Assembly: GCF_000328475.2 (NCBI RefSeq)
Contig: NC_026478.1
Coordinates: forward strand, 992,001-1,056,000
Source: Mycosarcoma maydis
Lineage: Eukaryota; Basidiomycota; Ustilaginomycetes; Ustilaginales
Direction: 5' to 3'
Length of the DNA: 64,000 nt
This document shows positions 1 through 10,623 of this stretch, in pieces. The first letter of the stretch is position 1. Each line of letters begins with the position of its first letter. The notes below the pieces were generated by a model that saw only the letters and a program-made list of their open reading frames with translations, was not told the origin of the DNA and did not search any database. Position numbers and translations under genes: made by a program.

Positions 1-777
1 AATGCATGCTTCCTGGTTTACTCGCTCATCCAGATCTCGGAAATCCGTTCGGTGCTCGGCGATGGTGTTGCACAGGGCTCTTCACAGACGGTGCCGGTGC
101 AGGTCTTGACGGGCGCCATCCCGATCGTGATCGCGATTGCCGAGATTTCGTTTGTGGTTCTAGGATGGAAGCTATGGAAGGAGTTTGGCTGGCAGATCTA
201 CAAAAAGATCGGAGCCGACCGGAGCCTCAAGCGTGGCTACCTACACTACCAAATTTATGTGGCGCTGCTCAAGTTTGACTTTTTCATTTTCATCGCCTAC
301 TGCATCCAGCTGGTTCTGGTGGTCAAGCAGATTGGCTCGGCAGAGCGATGGATCACGATCATTTCCGGACCGTTTTCGCTGCTCATCCTCGTGTTCGCCT
401 GGTACTCGGTACGCAAGGAGCTCAAGTGGGGCATGCTCGCGTTCCTGGTGGGACTGACGGGAGCGATGGTGTACTTTGTGTACAAGCTCTTCCGTATCTG
501 GCAGCTCAAGGACACGCTGTACAAGGAAGTGTACAAGAGTCTGACCGTGTTCTCGACACTTTCGATGCTGTTGCTGCTCATCACGGCGGTCATGACGATC
601 CAGTGCATGCTCAACTTTGATCGAGGTCTCAAGAACGCCATGCGACCACGAAAGGAGCGCACCGCCGCGAACGCCGACAACGGCTACATAGTCGGCTACG
701 ATGGCAAGACACTGACGCCTCTGGGCGATGGAAGCACGAGCGTGCTCCATCTGCAGCCGCGTTTGAGCTTGGATTGA
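1..777 (+). CDS. Multi-pass Golgi-type membrane protein, 5' end outside window
   Basis: The reading frame is open from base 1, so the N-terminus lies to the left of the window. The visible part is about 258 residues. It has roughly five hydrophobic helices separated by short basic loops: one from about base 100 (GAIPIVIAIAEISFVVLGW), one at FFIFIAYCIQLVLVV, then two near bases 360-480 and one near 540-600. A soluble tail of about 50 residues follows and ends at the TGA at 775-777. The segment YLHYQIYVALLKFDFFIFIA resembles the fungal UPF0658 Golgi membrane protein family, known to me only as a conserved family without a defined activity. That assignment rests on remembered motif likeness. No intron is visible. 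A GTG at 52 is in frame but is only an internal Val codon, not a start. Confidence 0.75.
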   Translation, partial: NACFLVYSLIQISEIRSVLGDGVAQGSSQTVPVQVLTGAIPIVIAIAEISFVVLGWKLWKEFGWQIYKKIGADRSLKRGYLHYQIYVALLKFDFFIFIAYCIQLVLVVKQIGSAERWITIISGPFSLLILVFAWYSVRKELKWGMLAFLVGLTGAMVYFVYKLFRIWQLKDTLYKEVYKSLTVFSTLSMLLLLITAVMTIQCMLNFDRGLKNAMRPRKERTAANADNGYIVGYDGKTLTPLGDGSTSVLHLQPRLSLD

Positions 778-3243
778 GCTCGAATCGTCCTGTTGCCGTC
801 TTTGGACTGTACTCGATCGTGAGACTTTTTCTTCTTCTTTGTTTGCCACACTGTCATGGGTTCCCTCTCTACTGTATTTCTGTACCTTTTCATCTCTAGC
901 ACAGCACACTCTCTTGCTGAACAATACGACTGTCTTTGCAGCTCATCCTAGGTGCGCCTGCCGAGGAGCGACATCGATTGATGTGAGCCCTGCAGCCGTG
1001 TCGGAATATTTACCGACAGCGGCATCGAATCCACACACTGCGATCTGTCAAGCGTCGTGGGTTTAGCGCTTGGGCGGAGGAGTGAAACTGGCAAGGTTGG
1101 CATCACGCATCGGGAGATCGGATGAGAGACCGATCTGTCCACGATGAAGAAGGAAAGGCATGGCGAATCGTCAACTCGTGACTAGTGAGACACGCTGAGA
1201 GCCAAGTGCGGTTCGTCGCACGAGCGATCGCGTCGAGGTCGGCGATGCACCGAGCAAACCGATCAGTCGATCGTTGGTTCCCGATCCGCCGCAGATGTGC
1301 AAGGTCGAGCCACACCGTCGTGGAGCGCTCCACGCTTCACTGCTTTGCAAGTTCGCATAGCATAGCAACGTGAGAGGGTGCAAAGCTCAATCAACTCTGA
1401 TGAACATGACGGGCGTAGGGTGCATACACGCCGAAACTCGAGGCGTGGTCTGCACCATGATGTGGTGACGTTGATCGCACATGCTATCGAGCGTACAATG
1501 ACGTCGTGTTGGAGACCAACTGGAAGGCAAGATAGCTTGGTCGTGTAAGACAGGGTAAAGGAAATCCAAATTTACAGTACATTTACGACGCGAGTTGCTT
1601 GGTGCTTTCTGTTGGCGGTTGTGTTGGATAGAAATTCGATTCGTGATTTGGCAATGAGCTATTTGTCCATAGGGGCTATCAGTCGTACGTGTTAACAGTG
1701 ATTCACAAACACAGCAACGACAGCGACCAAGCTTGACATGAAAGCGAGGTTGAGAGAAGGGCAACGCTTGCTCGCAGACGAACCATGAAATCACAGATGA
1801 ATGTCAGGTTGCACAGCCGACGCACCATTGCATGTGGATTGTGGTGCTTGTGAACCATCGGTTGGACAGCGTCATCTTGAGCAGTGCGTGAATCACGAAT
1901 CTGAATGTCGCCTTGACGGAACGCGTCCAAATGCAGATTTTTCTGTGCGTCCATCATGAATTGTGAATCACGAATAACTTAACTAGTCATAACTTAAGTG
2001 AACACATTCACGATTCGTGCTTTTTCTTGGATTTTGAACGAATCGTGAGCGAATGTGCCGAGTCGTGAGGGTCGGTCACGCAAAAATACGACTCAAACTT
2101 GGAGGTAGCTTGTCAATTACGGCTGTGCTTGTGCGACCGAAAGCGAGGTACGATTGTGCGAGCCTTTCACGTCGCTTGGTGTGAGTGCAGCATGTGCAGC
2201 AGCATCATCATCATCCACGATCATCATTCATCATTCACGATTCTCATTCGAAAGACAGGCCTGAAACGTCACTCGACTGCTCTTATGCTTGATGCCATTT
2301 TCGGAATAACTGCACCAGTGTTGCTCTGAGGCCTCCCCGTCGTCTGCCCCACGTTCTGACCTCCGCCTCCTGTCTTGTATTGTTCAACGCTGGTCCAGTG
2401 CCGCGTCTCTGCCCTGTTTGTATAGATAGATGCATCAAATCAAACTCCGCTACGCTTGCTGCTTGGCTCGCTTGGTTTCGAGGATCTACAAGCACGACTC
2501 GCTTGCTCTACTTTCCTCTGGAATTTCGGCTCGAATTTCTTCGTCATAGCCCCTCCACGATCAAGCCAAGCCAAGCCCAAGTCAAGTTCACGCCAACGCC
2601 ATCCACTTGAAGCTGACGCCCAATTTCTGCGAGCCCTCCTCTGATTCAGAAGCGGCAGCCAGTCTAGATTTCTCTTATTTGTGAATCATGTGCGACTCGC
2701 TTTCATGGTCCTGGTCCTGGTCCTGTTCGCAAAGCAGAGCAAAACGATGTTCGTGACTCTCCCATGTTGCTTGGTTTTACCGCTCTGTCGCTGCTGTCCT
2801 GCCGTTACGCACGTCACACCTTGTTTTCGAGCAGGTCCGTCTCGCTCACTCGCTCACTCGCTTGCTCGCTCAATTCGAGCACCGCCTGCAAACCTGAGCC
2901 ATGAATGACATATTGCCCGTGGATGCATAGAAACACAGCTTTCCGCATCGCATAGATCGTCATCAACCACGAATCTCTCTCTGCCTCTGCTCGCCAGCCG
3001 CGCTCTTTCGCCTTACATCCAGTGTCAATAAAACTCTGTCAACTCTATCCTCACACTTTGGTTTGTTATCCTCTCGTTTGCAACATCCCTCTTCACCACC
3101 GTCCATCCCTTGGCCCCCACGCATCGCCATCCTATTTTCCCGACTCGTCGACGCCAAATCTCGCAACTCCATCGCAAGACTAGCGCATTCATACCCAACG
3201 ATACCCTATCACTCGCTTGATTCAATTCGACAGATCGCCCAAG
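778..3243. other. Gene-free intergenic stretch, 2.5 kb
   Basis: I see no open frame with recognisable domain content or codon bias on either strand. The stretch holds the 3' flank of the left-edge gene, scattered copies of the CGTGAAT/ATTCACG heptamer (densest at 1886-2071 and 2209-2255), a run of TCGCTCAC units near 2845-2875, and a pyrimidine-rich leader from about 3060 to the SUR7-like start codon. Confidence 0.6.
1886..2071. repeat. Cluster of dispersed CGTGAAT/ATTCACG heptamers
   Basis: Several perfect and near-perfect copies of the heptamer occur here in both orientations, for example TGAATCACGAATCTGAAT, GTGAATCACGAATAACTTA and ACATTCACGATTCGTGC. The same unit recurs in most other gaps of this window and not in clusters within coding sequence. 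Confidence 0.7.
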
Positions 3244-4566
3244 ATGGTCTTCAGAGGTTTTTGCGTAGGAATCGGTAAGTGTCAAAATCCATGCGAGACG
3301 ATCCGTGCTCATTACGAGAGGATCAAGGGTGAACCGAAGACGGTGAACCGAAGACGGAAGTGCTTCCTAATGCACCTGCATAGACACAAGGCGACAGAAA
3401 CGACAACATCAGACGATGCGCCGCCCAGAGCTCGAGTCGAGCTCGAGTCGAGCTCGCTCGTCACCTTGACAGCTGCTGCCCCTCGCTGATTCGATTGCTT
3501 GCCAAGGACGGACGCTCAGAACCAATTGTTGACAGATAGGAGGTAGCCAGGTCACAGGGTTGTGGGTTCAGGGCTGCAGTCGACCGTGCAGCCAGGGGTC
3601 TACTTGCACGCGCGTGCTCGTATACTTTCTACATTGACAGTATAAAGGTGGTTTTTGGAACAAGCATACTGACTTGAAAATATCTGCCCTTCTGTCCTCG
3701 TTCGGCTCGTCGTTACTGGTGCTGGTGTCGCTTGACACTTGTACGGAAATATGCCCTCGCCTTCGTACCGCCGCGTCAACACGTGCAACTATGCACGACA
3801 CCTTTGGTACTCGTTTGGGCTGTTCATGATCCACGTAGGCGAGTTCCTCACTTTTGCCGCTGTGGTGCTTTGCGTGTTTGCAAACATCGGTCAGCTGACC
3901 AACAACATTGTCACGCGCAACATCCGGTACGTCTCGGTGGACACTTCGGGGCTTGGTGATGCTCTCTCGCGCAGCGGTCGATCGGTGAGCAACCTGTACG
4001 CGTCGAGTGCATCCTCGCCGGTCGGTCAGGGCAACGGTTTGAAGCAAGACTACCAATGGGGTCTGTACAGCTACTGTGCTGGCCAAGAATCGGGCTCGCA
4101 ACGAGCTTGCAGCGAGCGCAGCTTTGGGTTTGAATTCGTGCCCGTGGAAGCTATCCTTGCGGATGCTCCTCAGGATGCGCGTCAGCCGATCCGCGAGCTA
4201 TTGCCTGAGGGCACGTTCAGTAACTCCAAGTACCTCGGTGACTACTCTAAGCCGGCCATGTACCTGATCTTTATCGGATCGTGCTTGGCTGCGCTCGCAT
4301 GGATCTCGGGACTGGTCTCGCACCGATTCGCATTTCTCGGCGCCGCGTTCCTTTCGCTTCTGTCCGCACTCACTCTGGGTGTAGGTGCTGCTCTACTGAC
4401 CGCTATTTACGTCAAGGCCAAGGACTCGATCAACAACGCTCAGTACGGTATTGTGCTTAACTACGGCAACGCTCTCTGGCTCACCTGGGCCGCTTTTGTC
4501 GCTGTGGCGCTCTCGATCGTCCCCTACATCATCTCGTGCTGCACTGGCCGATCCGACGACTACTAA
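3244..4566 (+). CDS. SUR7/PalI-family plasma-membrane protein, two exons
   Basis: Inferred model: exon 1 is 3244-3274, the intron 3275-3838 (donor GTAAGT, acceptor CACGTAG) and exon 2 3839-4566, giving 252 residues. Exon 1 encodes MVFRGFCVGIG behind a good start context (CCAAGATGG). Spliced on, exon 2 continues directly into the first membrane helix, FLTFAAVVLCVFANIGQL. SUR7/PalI proteins are four-helix proteins of fungal plasma-membrane domains. Here helix 1 is followed by a large outer loop containing the YQWGLYSYC segment and a second Cys (residues about 35-155). Three more helices follow (YLIFIGSCLAALAWISGLV, FLSLLSALTLGVGAALLTA, ALWLTWAAFVAVALSIVPYI) and then a short Cys-rich tail. A start at 3739 would lose the conserved N-terminus and read through the intron end. 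The 564-nt intron is long for this region and its branch site is weak, so the acceptor is the least certain point. Confidence 0.82.
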
Positions 4567-5000
4567 CCCTTTTCGTCCCCACACCCGACCAACTTGCTCC
4601 GCGTTCCAATCCCTACATCCTTTCTCCACAATTCGCGCTTGTCTCTTGCTTTGAATTCCCTGCTCCACCGCCATCCAACGCGGCGTGCATGCCTCTCTTC
4701 CTACTTTGTTCGCCGCTGTAGCCTGTCCCACGTTCATACCCGACCCAACTACAGCCGCTTTTCCACAGACCTGTTCTCTGCGCCGAACCCCGCTTCGTGC
4801 GCCTTTCGGTCCATTCGATGTTATCACGTATCATTTTCAATAACGAGCTGATTCACGATTGCAAACGTCTGCCATTGACATGCACACTAGATGAGACGAT
4901 CGCCAATCACAACGTGTTCAATAACGAGCTGATTCACTGCAAACGTTTGCGATTGACACGTACGCTGTGATACATACAGCGTGACACGCTCAAGACGCGG
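4567..5000. other. Convergent 3' intergenic region with duplicated segment
   Basis: This gap separates the tails of the SUR7-like and MIT genes. Its left half is pyrimidine-rich. Its right half holds an imperfect direct duplication (4836-4881 and 4917-4959). No gene is seen. Confidence 0.6.
4836..4959. repeat. Imperfect direct repeat, two copies about 45 bp, 81 bp apart
   Basis: Both copies share TTCAATAACGAGCTGATTCA and then GCAAACGT, TGC and ATTGACA blocks. The first copy carries a small GATT insertion. The copies lie at 4836-4881 and 4917-4959, just beyond the 3' end of the MIT-domain gene. Confidence 0.75.
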
Positions 5001-8000
5001 TTAGTCGAACCAGGCTGAGGAGGGACGCGGCGTTTTCGGGCTGACTGCTCTGTGGACTAGGAGCGCTAGGTCGTTGAGGACCCAAGCTAGGACGATGTTG
5101 TTGAAGAAGACGCCGGATTTTGCGAGTTTGGCGAGGATCGACGAGCGCAGTGTGGATGGTAGCGCTGAGTAGGCGGTACGGTTTGTGTGTGCTTGTCCGA
5201 TAGCAGATGTGGGCGAAGCAAGAGGCTGATCAGCGTTTGTGCGCGTTGCTACAGTAGCATTGGCGAGAGCTTCTACCGAGCCGTCAGCGACAAGCAACCA
5301 GCGCAGATGCGTTTCCAACACGCCCGCTTTGGCAAACAGCTTGACAAGCGCATCCACATATACCCCCATACTGCTCGAATCCAACGTCTTGGCCTGACCC
5401 GCTCCGCCCGTCATCCGATCCAAGCCGCGCGTGAACCTGCTCCCAAACCCACTTGTAAACTTGCTCTTGGCGCCCACCAACGCTTCCCTACCAGCCGCCT
5501 CCAAAAACGGCAGCTTCTTGCACAGGTTGCCCTGCACCTCTACAAGTACCACCTCCCACTCATCCAGACACTTGACAAATCGGCTCGCATTCGACGTCTC
5601 CAATCCAGCCCCACTTCCCAGCGGCATCAACAATGCCTCGCCCACCTTTTCCACCGTCTCGAGCGCGCTCAATAGCACCTCGATCGCCCTCACTTTTGTC
5701 TCGACGGAAACCAGCTTCACACCCGCTTGGCGCCACATGTCACGCGACACATAGAGCCGCTCCGTGATTTGCGCTCCTGACACAATCGAAAGCCGAAGTT
5801 GATCCATGACGCAGAACGGTCGCAGCAGCGGATGCGCCGCCACGCGAATCGACGCTGAAAGCGCCCGTCCCGTATGGATCCCCGACGCGTACGATGGCGC
5901 ACCCGCAGCAAGCGACGGTAGACCTGACGGGAAAATGTCAGTGATCAGCAATCCGTCCGTCGCCATGTCATCGCGCTTATCTGCTCCCGCCAGCCCATCC
6001 ACCAACAACGGCTTCGGCAACGGCATAGCTAGCGTCGAGATCGATATGTCGCCCACATTGGTCGTGGAAAACGAAGCATCCGCTCCGCCTACCTTTCCCG
6101 CCGCGTGCGTATCGACAACCCTTTTCAGTTCGAGCGCAGACAACGTCCTCGCGAGATCAGGCACGGGCGGCGGCAGGTGATGCCCATTTGCTCCACCCCC
6201 GAGCGTTGCAGGCAGCGCCCCACCCGAAGCGCTGGCGTTGGCCGACACGAATGCCGTCGGAATGGATGGCCTCCGTGATCCCGGCTGCGAAGTTGATCTC
6301 TGCCGGCTCATCGATTTCGCGTCAACATCCTCCATCAAACTGAGCTCCTCTAACTCGTCCGACAAGCCCTGCATCACTCTCTCGCCAACTTGACTGTTCT
6401 TGCGACGCTGACTGATGGTGCCAGCTGACGTTGACGCGCTCACCAGCGCAGAAGCCGTCGACGCGCGCGGCCGGTTCGAGCCCGGCCTAATCGTAATAGT
6501 CGAGTTGGTCTGGACATCCAAAGGCGTGTTATGGTCCGCTTGCGGCTCGACCGAGATCGAGTCCGCGGACCCTGGTCGACCCGTCGGGATGGCCGGCACA
6601 GCTGCGCCATTTTCGTTGGCTGCATCCTCCTTCTTGCTAACCCCGAGCGAGGGCATCGACGCTTTCTGGCGCAGCAAGGGCCCTTTGAAGCTGAGAGCAC
6701 GAGCTCGTTGTGCCAAATTCATCTTGACCGGTTTCTCCACCGGACGCTCCGCAGCGGCTGCCGCAAGCTCAAGAGGTATTCTGGGCACCGATGTCATGGA
6801 CACATTTCGCTGTCGCACAAACGATCCAGCAGGACTGACGACGCTCGAGGCACGATCCGCAAGCGGAACCACACGAGTGGCTTCAGCTGGAGCGTCAAAG
6901 TATGGCGTCGATGGAGTGCGCACCTCGTCGTCCAAGCCAAACACGCGGGGCGGCAAATTGGATGCTTTCAAGCGTGAGGTCGTCGTCGAACTCTTGTAAG
7001 AGCTATCCGAGTCGGACCTGCCGTGCTGCTGCGTCAGCGCATCTTCTTCGCGCACCCGCGTTGAGGCATCCCGAAGCGCTTCCTTTTTAGGTGACGACGA
7101 CGCCATTCTGTCTGCGGCACTTGGAACAGGATCGTCGACTGAGACGCGTGACGTCTCTTCAGCGATGACAGGAGGCGGCAAACGGTAGCCTTGCGCTTCC
7201 TGCTCGTCGGCGATCGAGAGCGAGACAGAAGCATGGCTGCGGTGCGATTCTCTCGAGCCTGGTCTTGCAAATTCACCGACAGGTCGGCGCGGAGACGTGT
7301 TCGAGGCAGGAGAAAGTGGTGACAGAGGAGCATTGGGCATTGGCGGTGATCCGGGGAAAGGATGTTGCGACCTTGTCAAAGGCGCTGCATTGACGTTAGG
7401 TGGAGGCGAAGTTGCAGCAAATGCGGTGCCCACAGGTGTCAGTGAAAGGAAGCTCTGCGTATCGTCTCGAGGTGAGCGCTGCATGTTGGCGTCCAAAAGA
7501 TCATCTTTCGTCCTTGGCGTTATTTCAGCTGGATCCTCCTGGCTGTGAACGCGCACACGATCGAGCCAATCCGGCTTGGTGGATGCCAGTTGCTGATTGC
7601 TGCTGAAGCTCGTGTCGGTTGTCTCGTCGTGGCCGTCCGGTTCGGGCGAGTAGATCATCGAGAGCAAACGGATACGATCGGCATAAGTGTCGTGGATGAC
7701 CCGCAAGCGTCTGCGTTCTTCCTCCCTGCTCGGTCGTGAGCGTTTGCCGTTGCGAGGGGCGATGCGTTCCATGACCTCCTCAAGCAAGCGCACCGCCTGC
7801 TTGTAGGCGGCGATGGCTTCGGGCACATTGTTAGCGCTATCGAGCTGGACAGCATTCTGCGCCTTTTGGAGGGCGATGGTGAGGATGTTCTTGCTGCTGA
7901 GGGGAGCGCCGTTGGTATTGAGCAGCGAACTAGCGGATGCGCCCGGCATGGCACCGAGCGCGGCAATCGCCGAGTCAGACAAAATGCCACGAGGCGAGGC

Positions 8001-9380
8001 GCTGCTTCTCTCGCACGAGGTGCGAGCCGAGTGTGCAGCAGACGCGGCCGTCTCATTGGAAGGTTGCGTTGGTTGTGAATCTGACTCTCGAGATGGGTCC
8101 ATTGCCAGTTCCTGCGAGAGACCCTGCCGGCTGAAGCGATTATGGTAATTTGCGGCGTGCGAGCCAGCTGCCGAAGGTGCGCGCGACGACGCGTTGCTCG
8201 AACTTGCGGTAGCTGGCGGGTCGAAGCGACTTGACGCAACACCGACGGCATTGTCTGATTCCACAGAGTGGTCCGCATCTTGGTAGCGACGGGTGGAGGA
8301 GGTCGAAGTGTGGGGCGCCGCCACATCATCGATGCCGAGGCCACGGGTGGTGCCGTGGACTGAAGGTTGAAAGCGTTCGTCCGGCTGTTGATGCGCATAA
8401 TCTGTGCCCTGCAAGCTGCTGCTACGTGTTCCGGCCGTCATTCGATGTGATGCGTTTCGAGACTGGGCGATGAACGCTATCGAGTCATCCTTTTTGTAGG
8501 CGAGCCGACCGAGACGACCACCTCGGAATTGCTGTGGGGCGGCGGTAGAAGAAGAAGAAGAAGAAGAAGAAGACGCTCTGAGGATGGAATCCGTGTGTGA
8601 GGAGGCAGCGAAAGAGTCCAAGAGGTTTTGTTGTGACGATGGCCGTGCCAAACGCCTTTTGCTGACGGTAGTGTCGCGCATCAGAGAGTTGGCGTCGGAA
8701 TTTGAAGGGTCGGGTCTGTAATCGAGCATGCCGAGGGCGCTTACGGATCGAGTGGCATCCTGAGATGAGTGTGTGGCGACCAGAGTTTGGGTGGTATCGA
8801 TTGATGCAGATGCGCCGGGCTGCGAGGCTGGATGGACGTCAACGCTGGCGGCAAAAGCTTTTGAGCGGGTACGCCGACCAAAGAAGCCCGAATCGGCGGA
8901 GGAGGCGGTTTCAGTGTGAGCGTGGGTAGTGGAAGAAGAAGAAGCGTTTCTGGCATGGGCGGAATCGTGGCTGGGCAAGGATCTTGCCAAGAGAGCGCCT
9001 AAACGGCTGCCGCGGGAGGAAGCTGCTTTAGCGCCAGCTCGTGATGGAGAAGACTGAGGTGACTCGGAAGGAGTGGAAGCATGGCCAGCATCTGAAAGAG
9101 CGGCAGTGGCAAGGTCTTGGGAACTGCTAGGGCGTGATCGCAGAAACCGAGACGGTTTGGATGGAGATGCGCGACTGGAGGACGATGGTTTGACAGGGAT
9201 TTGCGAGTCAAGAGATGCTGGCCCATGGTGCCAAGAGGTGCTCGCATTGGTAGAGAGCGATGGAGCCGCAAAAGAGTTGGCTGGCTGCGGAAGTGCGGGC
9301 AAGTCAGGTGCATCGTTGAAAGAGAGAAAGGACGTGTCGCGCCCTGCACGAGGCATCGAGGAAGAAGAGGGTTGCGCCAT
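5001..9380 (-). CDS. Large MIT-domain protein, 1459 residues
   Basis: This is a single uninterrupted frame from ATG at 9380 (MAQPSSSSMPRAGRD) to TAA at 5001. Residues about 1-490 and 580-1170 are low-complexity, Ser/Ala/Pro/Arg-rich and probably disordered, with a poly-Ser run coded near 8545-8575. Residues about 497-575 (ALQKAQNAVQLDSANNVPEA through a basic helix to LLSMIYSPE) fit a three-helix MIT domain, the module that binds ESCRT-III tails and other trafficking partners. A second structured, mostly helical block covers about 1175-1430 (LRPFCVMDQLRLSIVSGAQ, VRAIEVLLSALETVEKVG, FVKCLDEWEVVLVEVQG) and probably defines the family. I know no specific name for it. A membrane-trafficking role is inferred from the MIT domain alone. 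The gene is divergent from the CorA gene. Confidence 0.85.
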   Translation of the reverse strand: MAQPSSSSMPRAGRDTSFLSFNDAPDLPALPQPANSFAAPSLSTNASTSWHHGPASLDSQIPVKPSSSSRASPSKPSRFLRSRPSSSQDLATAALSDAGHASTPSESPQSSPSRAGAKAASSRGSRLGALLARSLPSHDSAHARNASSSSTTHAHTETASSADSGFFGRRTRSKAFAASVDVHPASQPGASASIDTTQTLVATHSSQDATRSVSALGMLDYRPDPSNSDANSLMRDTTVSKRRLARPSSQQNLLDSFAASSHTDSILRASSSSSSSSSTAAPQQFRGGRLGRLAYKKDDSIAFIAQSRNASHRMTAGTRSSSLQGTDYAHQQPDERFQPSVHGTTRGLGIDDVAAPHTSTSSTRRYQDADHSVESDNAVGVASSRFDPPATASSSNASSRAPSAAGSHAANYHNRFSRQGLSQELAMDPSRESDSQPTQPSNETAASAAHSARTSCERSSASPRGILSDSAIAALGAMPGASASSLLNTNGAPLSSKNILTIALQKAQNAVQLDSANNVPEAIAAYKQAVRLLEEVMERIAPRNGKRSRPSREEERRRLRVIHDTYADRIRLLSMIYSPEPDGHDETTDTSFSSNQQLASTKPDWLDRVRVHSQEDPAEITPRTKDDLLDANMQRSPRDDTQSFLSLTPVGTAFAATSPPPNVNAAPLTRSQHPFPGSPPMPNAPLSPLSPASNTSPRRPVGEFARPGSRESHRSHASVSLSIADEQEAQGYRLPPPVIAEETSRVSVDDPVPSAADRMASSSPKKEALRDASTRVREEDALTQQHGRSDSDSSYKSSTTTSRLKASNLPPRVFGLDDEVRTPSTPYFDAPAEATRVVPLADRASSVVSPAGSFVRQRNVSMTSVPRIPLELAAAAAERPVEKPVKMNLAQRARALSFKGPLLRQKASMPSLGVSKKEDAANENGAAVPAIPTGRPGSADSISVEPQADHNTPLDVQTNSTITIRPGSNRPRASTASALVSASTSAGTISQRRKNSQVGERVMQGLSDELEELSLMEDVDAKSMSRQRSTSQPGSRRPSIPTAFVSANASASGGALPATLGGGANGHHLPPPVPDLARTLSALELKRVVDTHAAGKVGGADASFSTTNVGDISISTLAMPLPKPLLVDGLAGADKRDDMATDGLLITDIFPSGLPSLAAGAPSYASGIHTGRALSASIRVAAHPLLRPFCVMDQLRLSIVSGAQITERLYVSRDMWRQAGVKLVSVETKVRAIEVLLSALETVEKVGEALLMPLGSGAGLETSNASRFVKCLDEWEVVLVEVQGNLCKKLPFLEAAGREALVGAKSKFTSGFGSRFTRGLDRMTGGAGQAKTLDSSSMGVYVDALVKLFAKAGVLETHLRWLLVADGSVEALANATVATRTNADQPLASPTSAIGQAHTNRTAYSALPSTLRSSILAKLAKSGVFFNNIVLAWVLNDLALLVHRAVSPKTPRPSSAWFD

Positions 9381-10086
9381 GACAAGCGGAGAGCTGAGCA
9401 GCGGAGTTGGCTAAGCTAGCGAAGGAAAAGGCAGATCATCAGCGCGCGCATGGAGTTGGCTCAAGATGCTAGACGGTAGTAGCGGTGGTGGTGGTCGCAA
9501 GCAAGCTCGCCTAGCAAGTAGCGTTGTATCAGGATAGCATGGATGAGTGCGTGTCTTGGAGAGTGGAGAAACAGCTGCGGTTGCGGGTACTGCTGAAAGA
9601 TGGACAAGCAAGATGAGAGATTTGACACGTTGTGATGCAAGTAGGATTATGGCGACGAGGACGATGAAGTGGCGAACCGCAAAGTAGGTCCAAGGTAAAG
9701 GTGGGTCGAACGTCGATGCACAAGAAAGTCAGATGGGAGATGCATGATGAATCGGCTTTGATTCGATTCACATGGCCGAGACGAAGCCGTTTACGGTCGT
9801 GCGTGAGCGCCGCTATACTCACAGACTCACGACTCATGACTTTAATAAAGTGGATTCCAGTCAAGAGTCACGAGTCGTCGAGTTCTCGTGCGTTGACTGA
9901 CAGCGTGGCTGTTGTGTTTGACTCTCATGTCGCGGCGGGCACAAGCCAGGAGCGCAGCGCAGCGTCGCTTGCCGCCTGCACACACAGTCGTGAGTCGCGT
10001 GCTGTCACGCTTTGGACCCTCTTTGCTCTTCACGCTTTGTCCTCCACGAACCACCCACGCATGCCAAAGTCGTCAGTCGTCACGCC

Positions 10087-10190
10087 CGAATCGTGAAATC
10101 TCGAAAATCTCGAAAATCTCGAATCTCGAATCGTGATACGTGAATCGTGAATCGTGAATCGTGAATCGTAAATCGTGAATCATGAATAGT
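10087..10190. repeat. Tandem heptamer array, about seven CGTGAAT units
   Basis: A run of ATCTCGAAA-type units passes into consecutive CGTGAAT units, several perfect and some with one change (CGTAAAT, CATGAAT). This is the most regular array of the dispersed heptamer seen here. Confidence 0.85.
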
Positions 10191-10236
10191 TTGGGAATAC
10201 CAAAAGAAAGCTAGATCGGTCTAACAAATGTTTTTT

Positions 10237-10623
10237 AAAATCATGATTCACGATTTGTAATCATTACGCAGCCAATTTAGTTGTGAAAAGGATACAAGTT
10301 AACTTTACTTACGTGATATCATCATCATCTCGTTACCTCAGTAGCGGTAATCACGAATCGTAAATAGGATACGTTAGGGTTACTCGTGTCTAGCAAGACT
10401 TATGCCATTCGTGATTGCAAAATCGTGAATCGCGAATCGTGAATCTGCTTGGCCTGCCGCACGAAATCGTGAATGCATTTCATTTCTCGCGACTGTAACG
10501 TTTTCCGACAATCAGAAATCCTGACATTCAGATAGATTCGTAATATATTCACAAAATCGTAAATGTGAATTACGCTTTCCCAATCGTGAATTCGATAGCA
10601 TTCACGATTCGTGATTCACAACG
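10237..10623. repeat. Scattered heptamers in both orientations upstream of CorA gene
   Basis: Copies occur at about 10237-10266, 10350-10366, 10403-10447, 10462-10476 and 10580-10623. Several are inverted pairs such as ATTCACGATTCGTGATTCAC. The last lies about 240 bp upstream of the chosen CorA start codon. Confidence 0.7.

Noticed and set aside
1387..1794. A 135-codon minus-strand frame in the first gap
   Set aside because: Cys/His/Arg-rich random-looking translation with rare codons and no recognisable motif.
10375..10381. TTAGGG telomere-like hexamer
   Set aside because: A single unit only, with no tandem array; not a telomeric relic.
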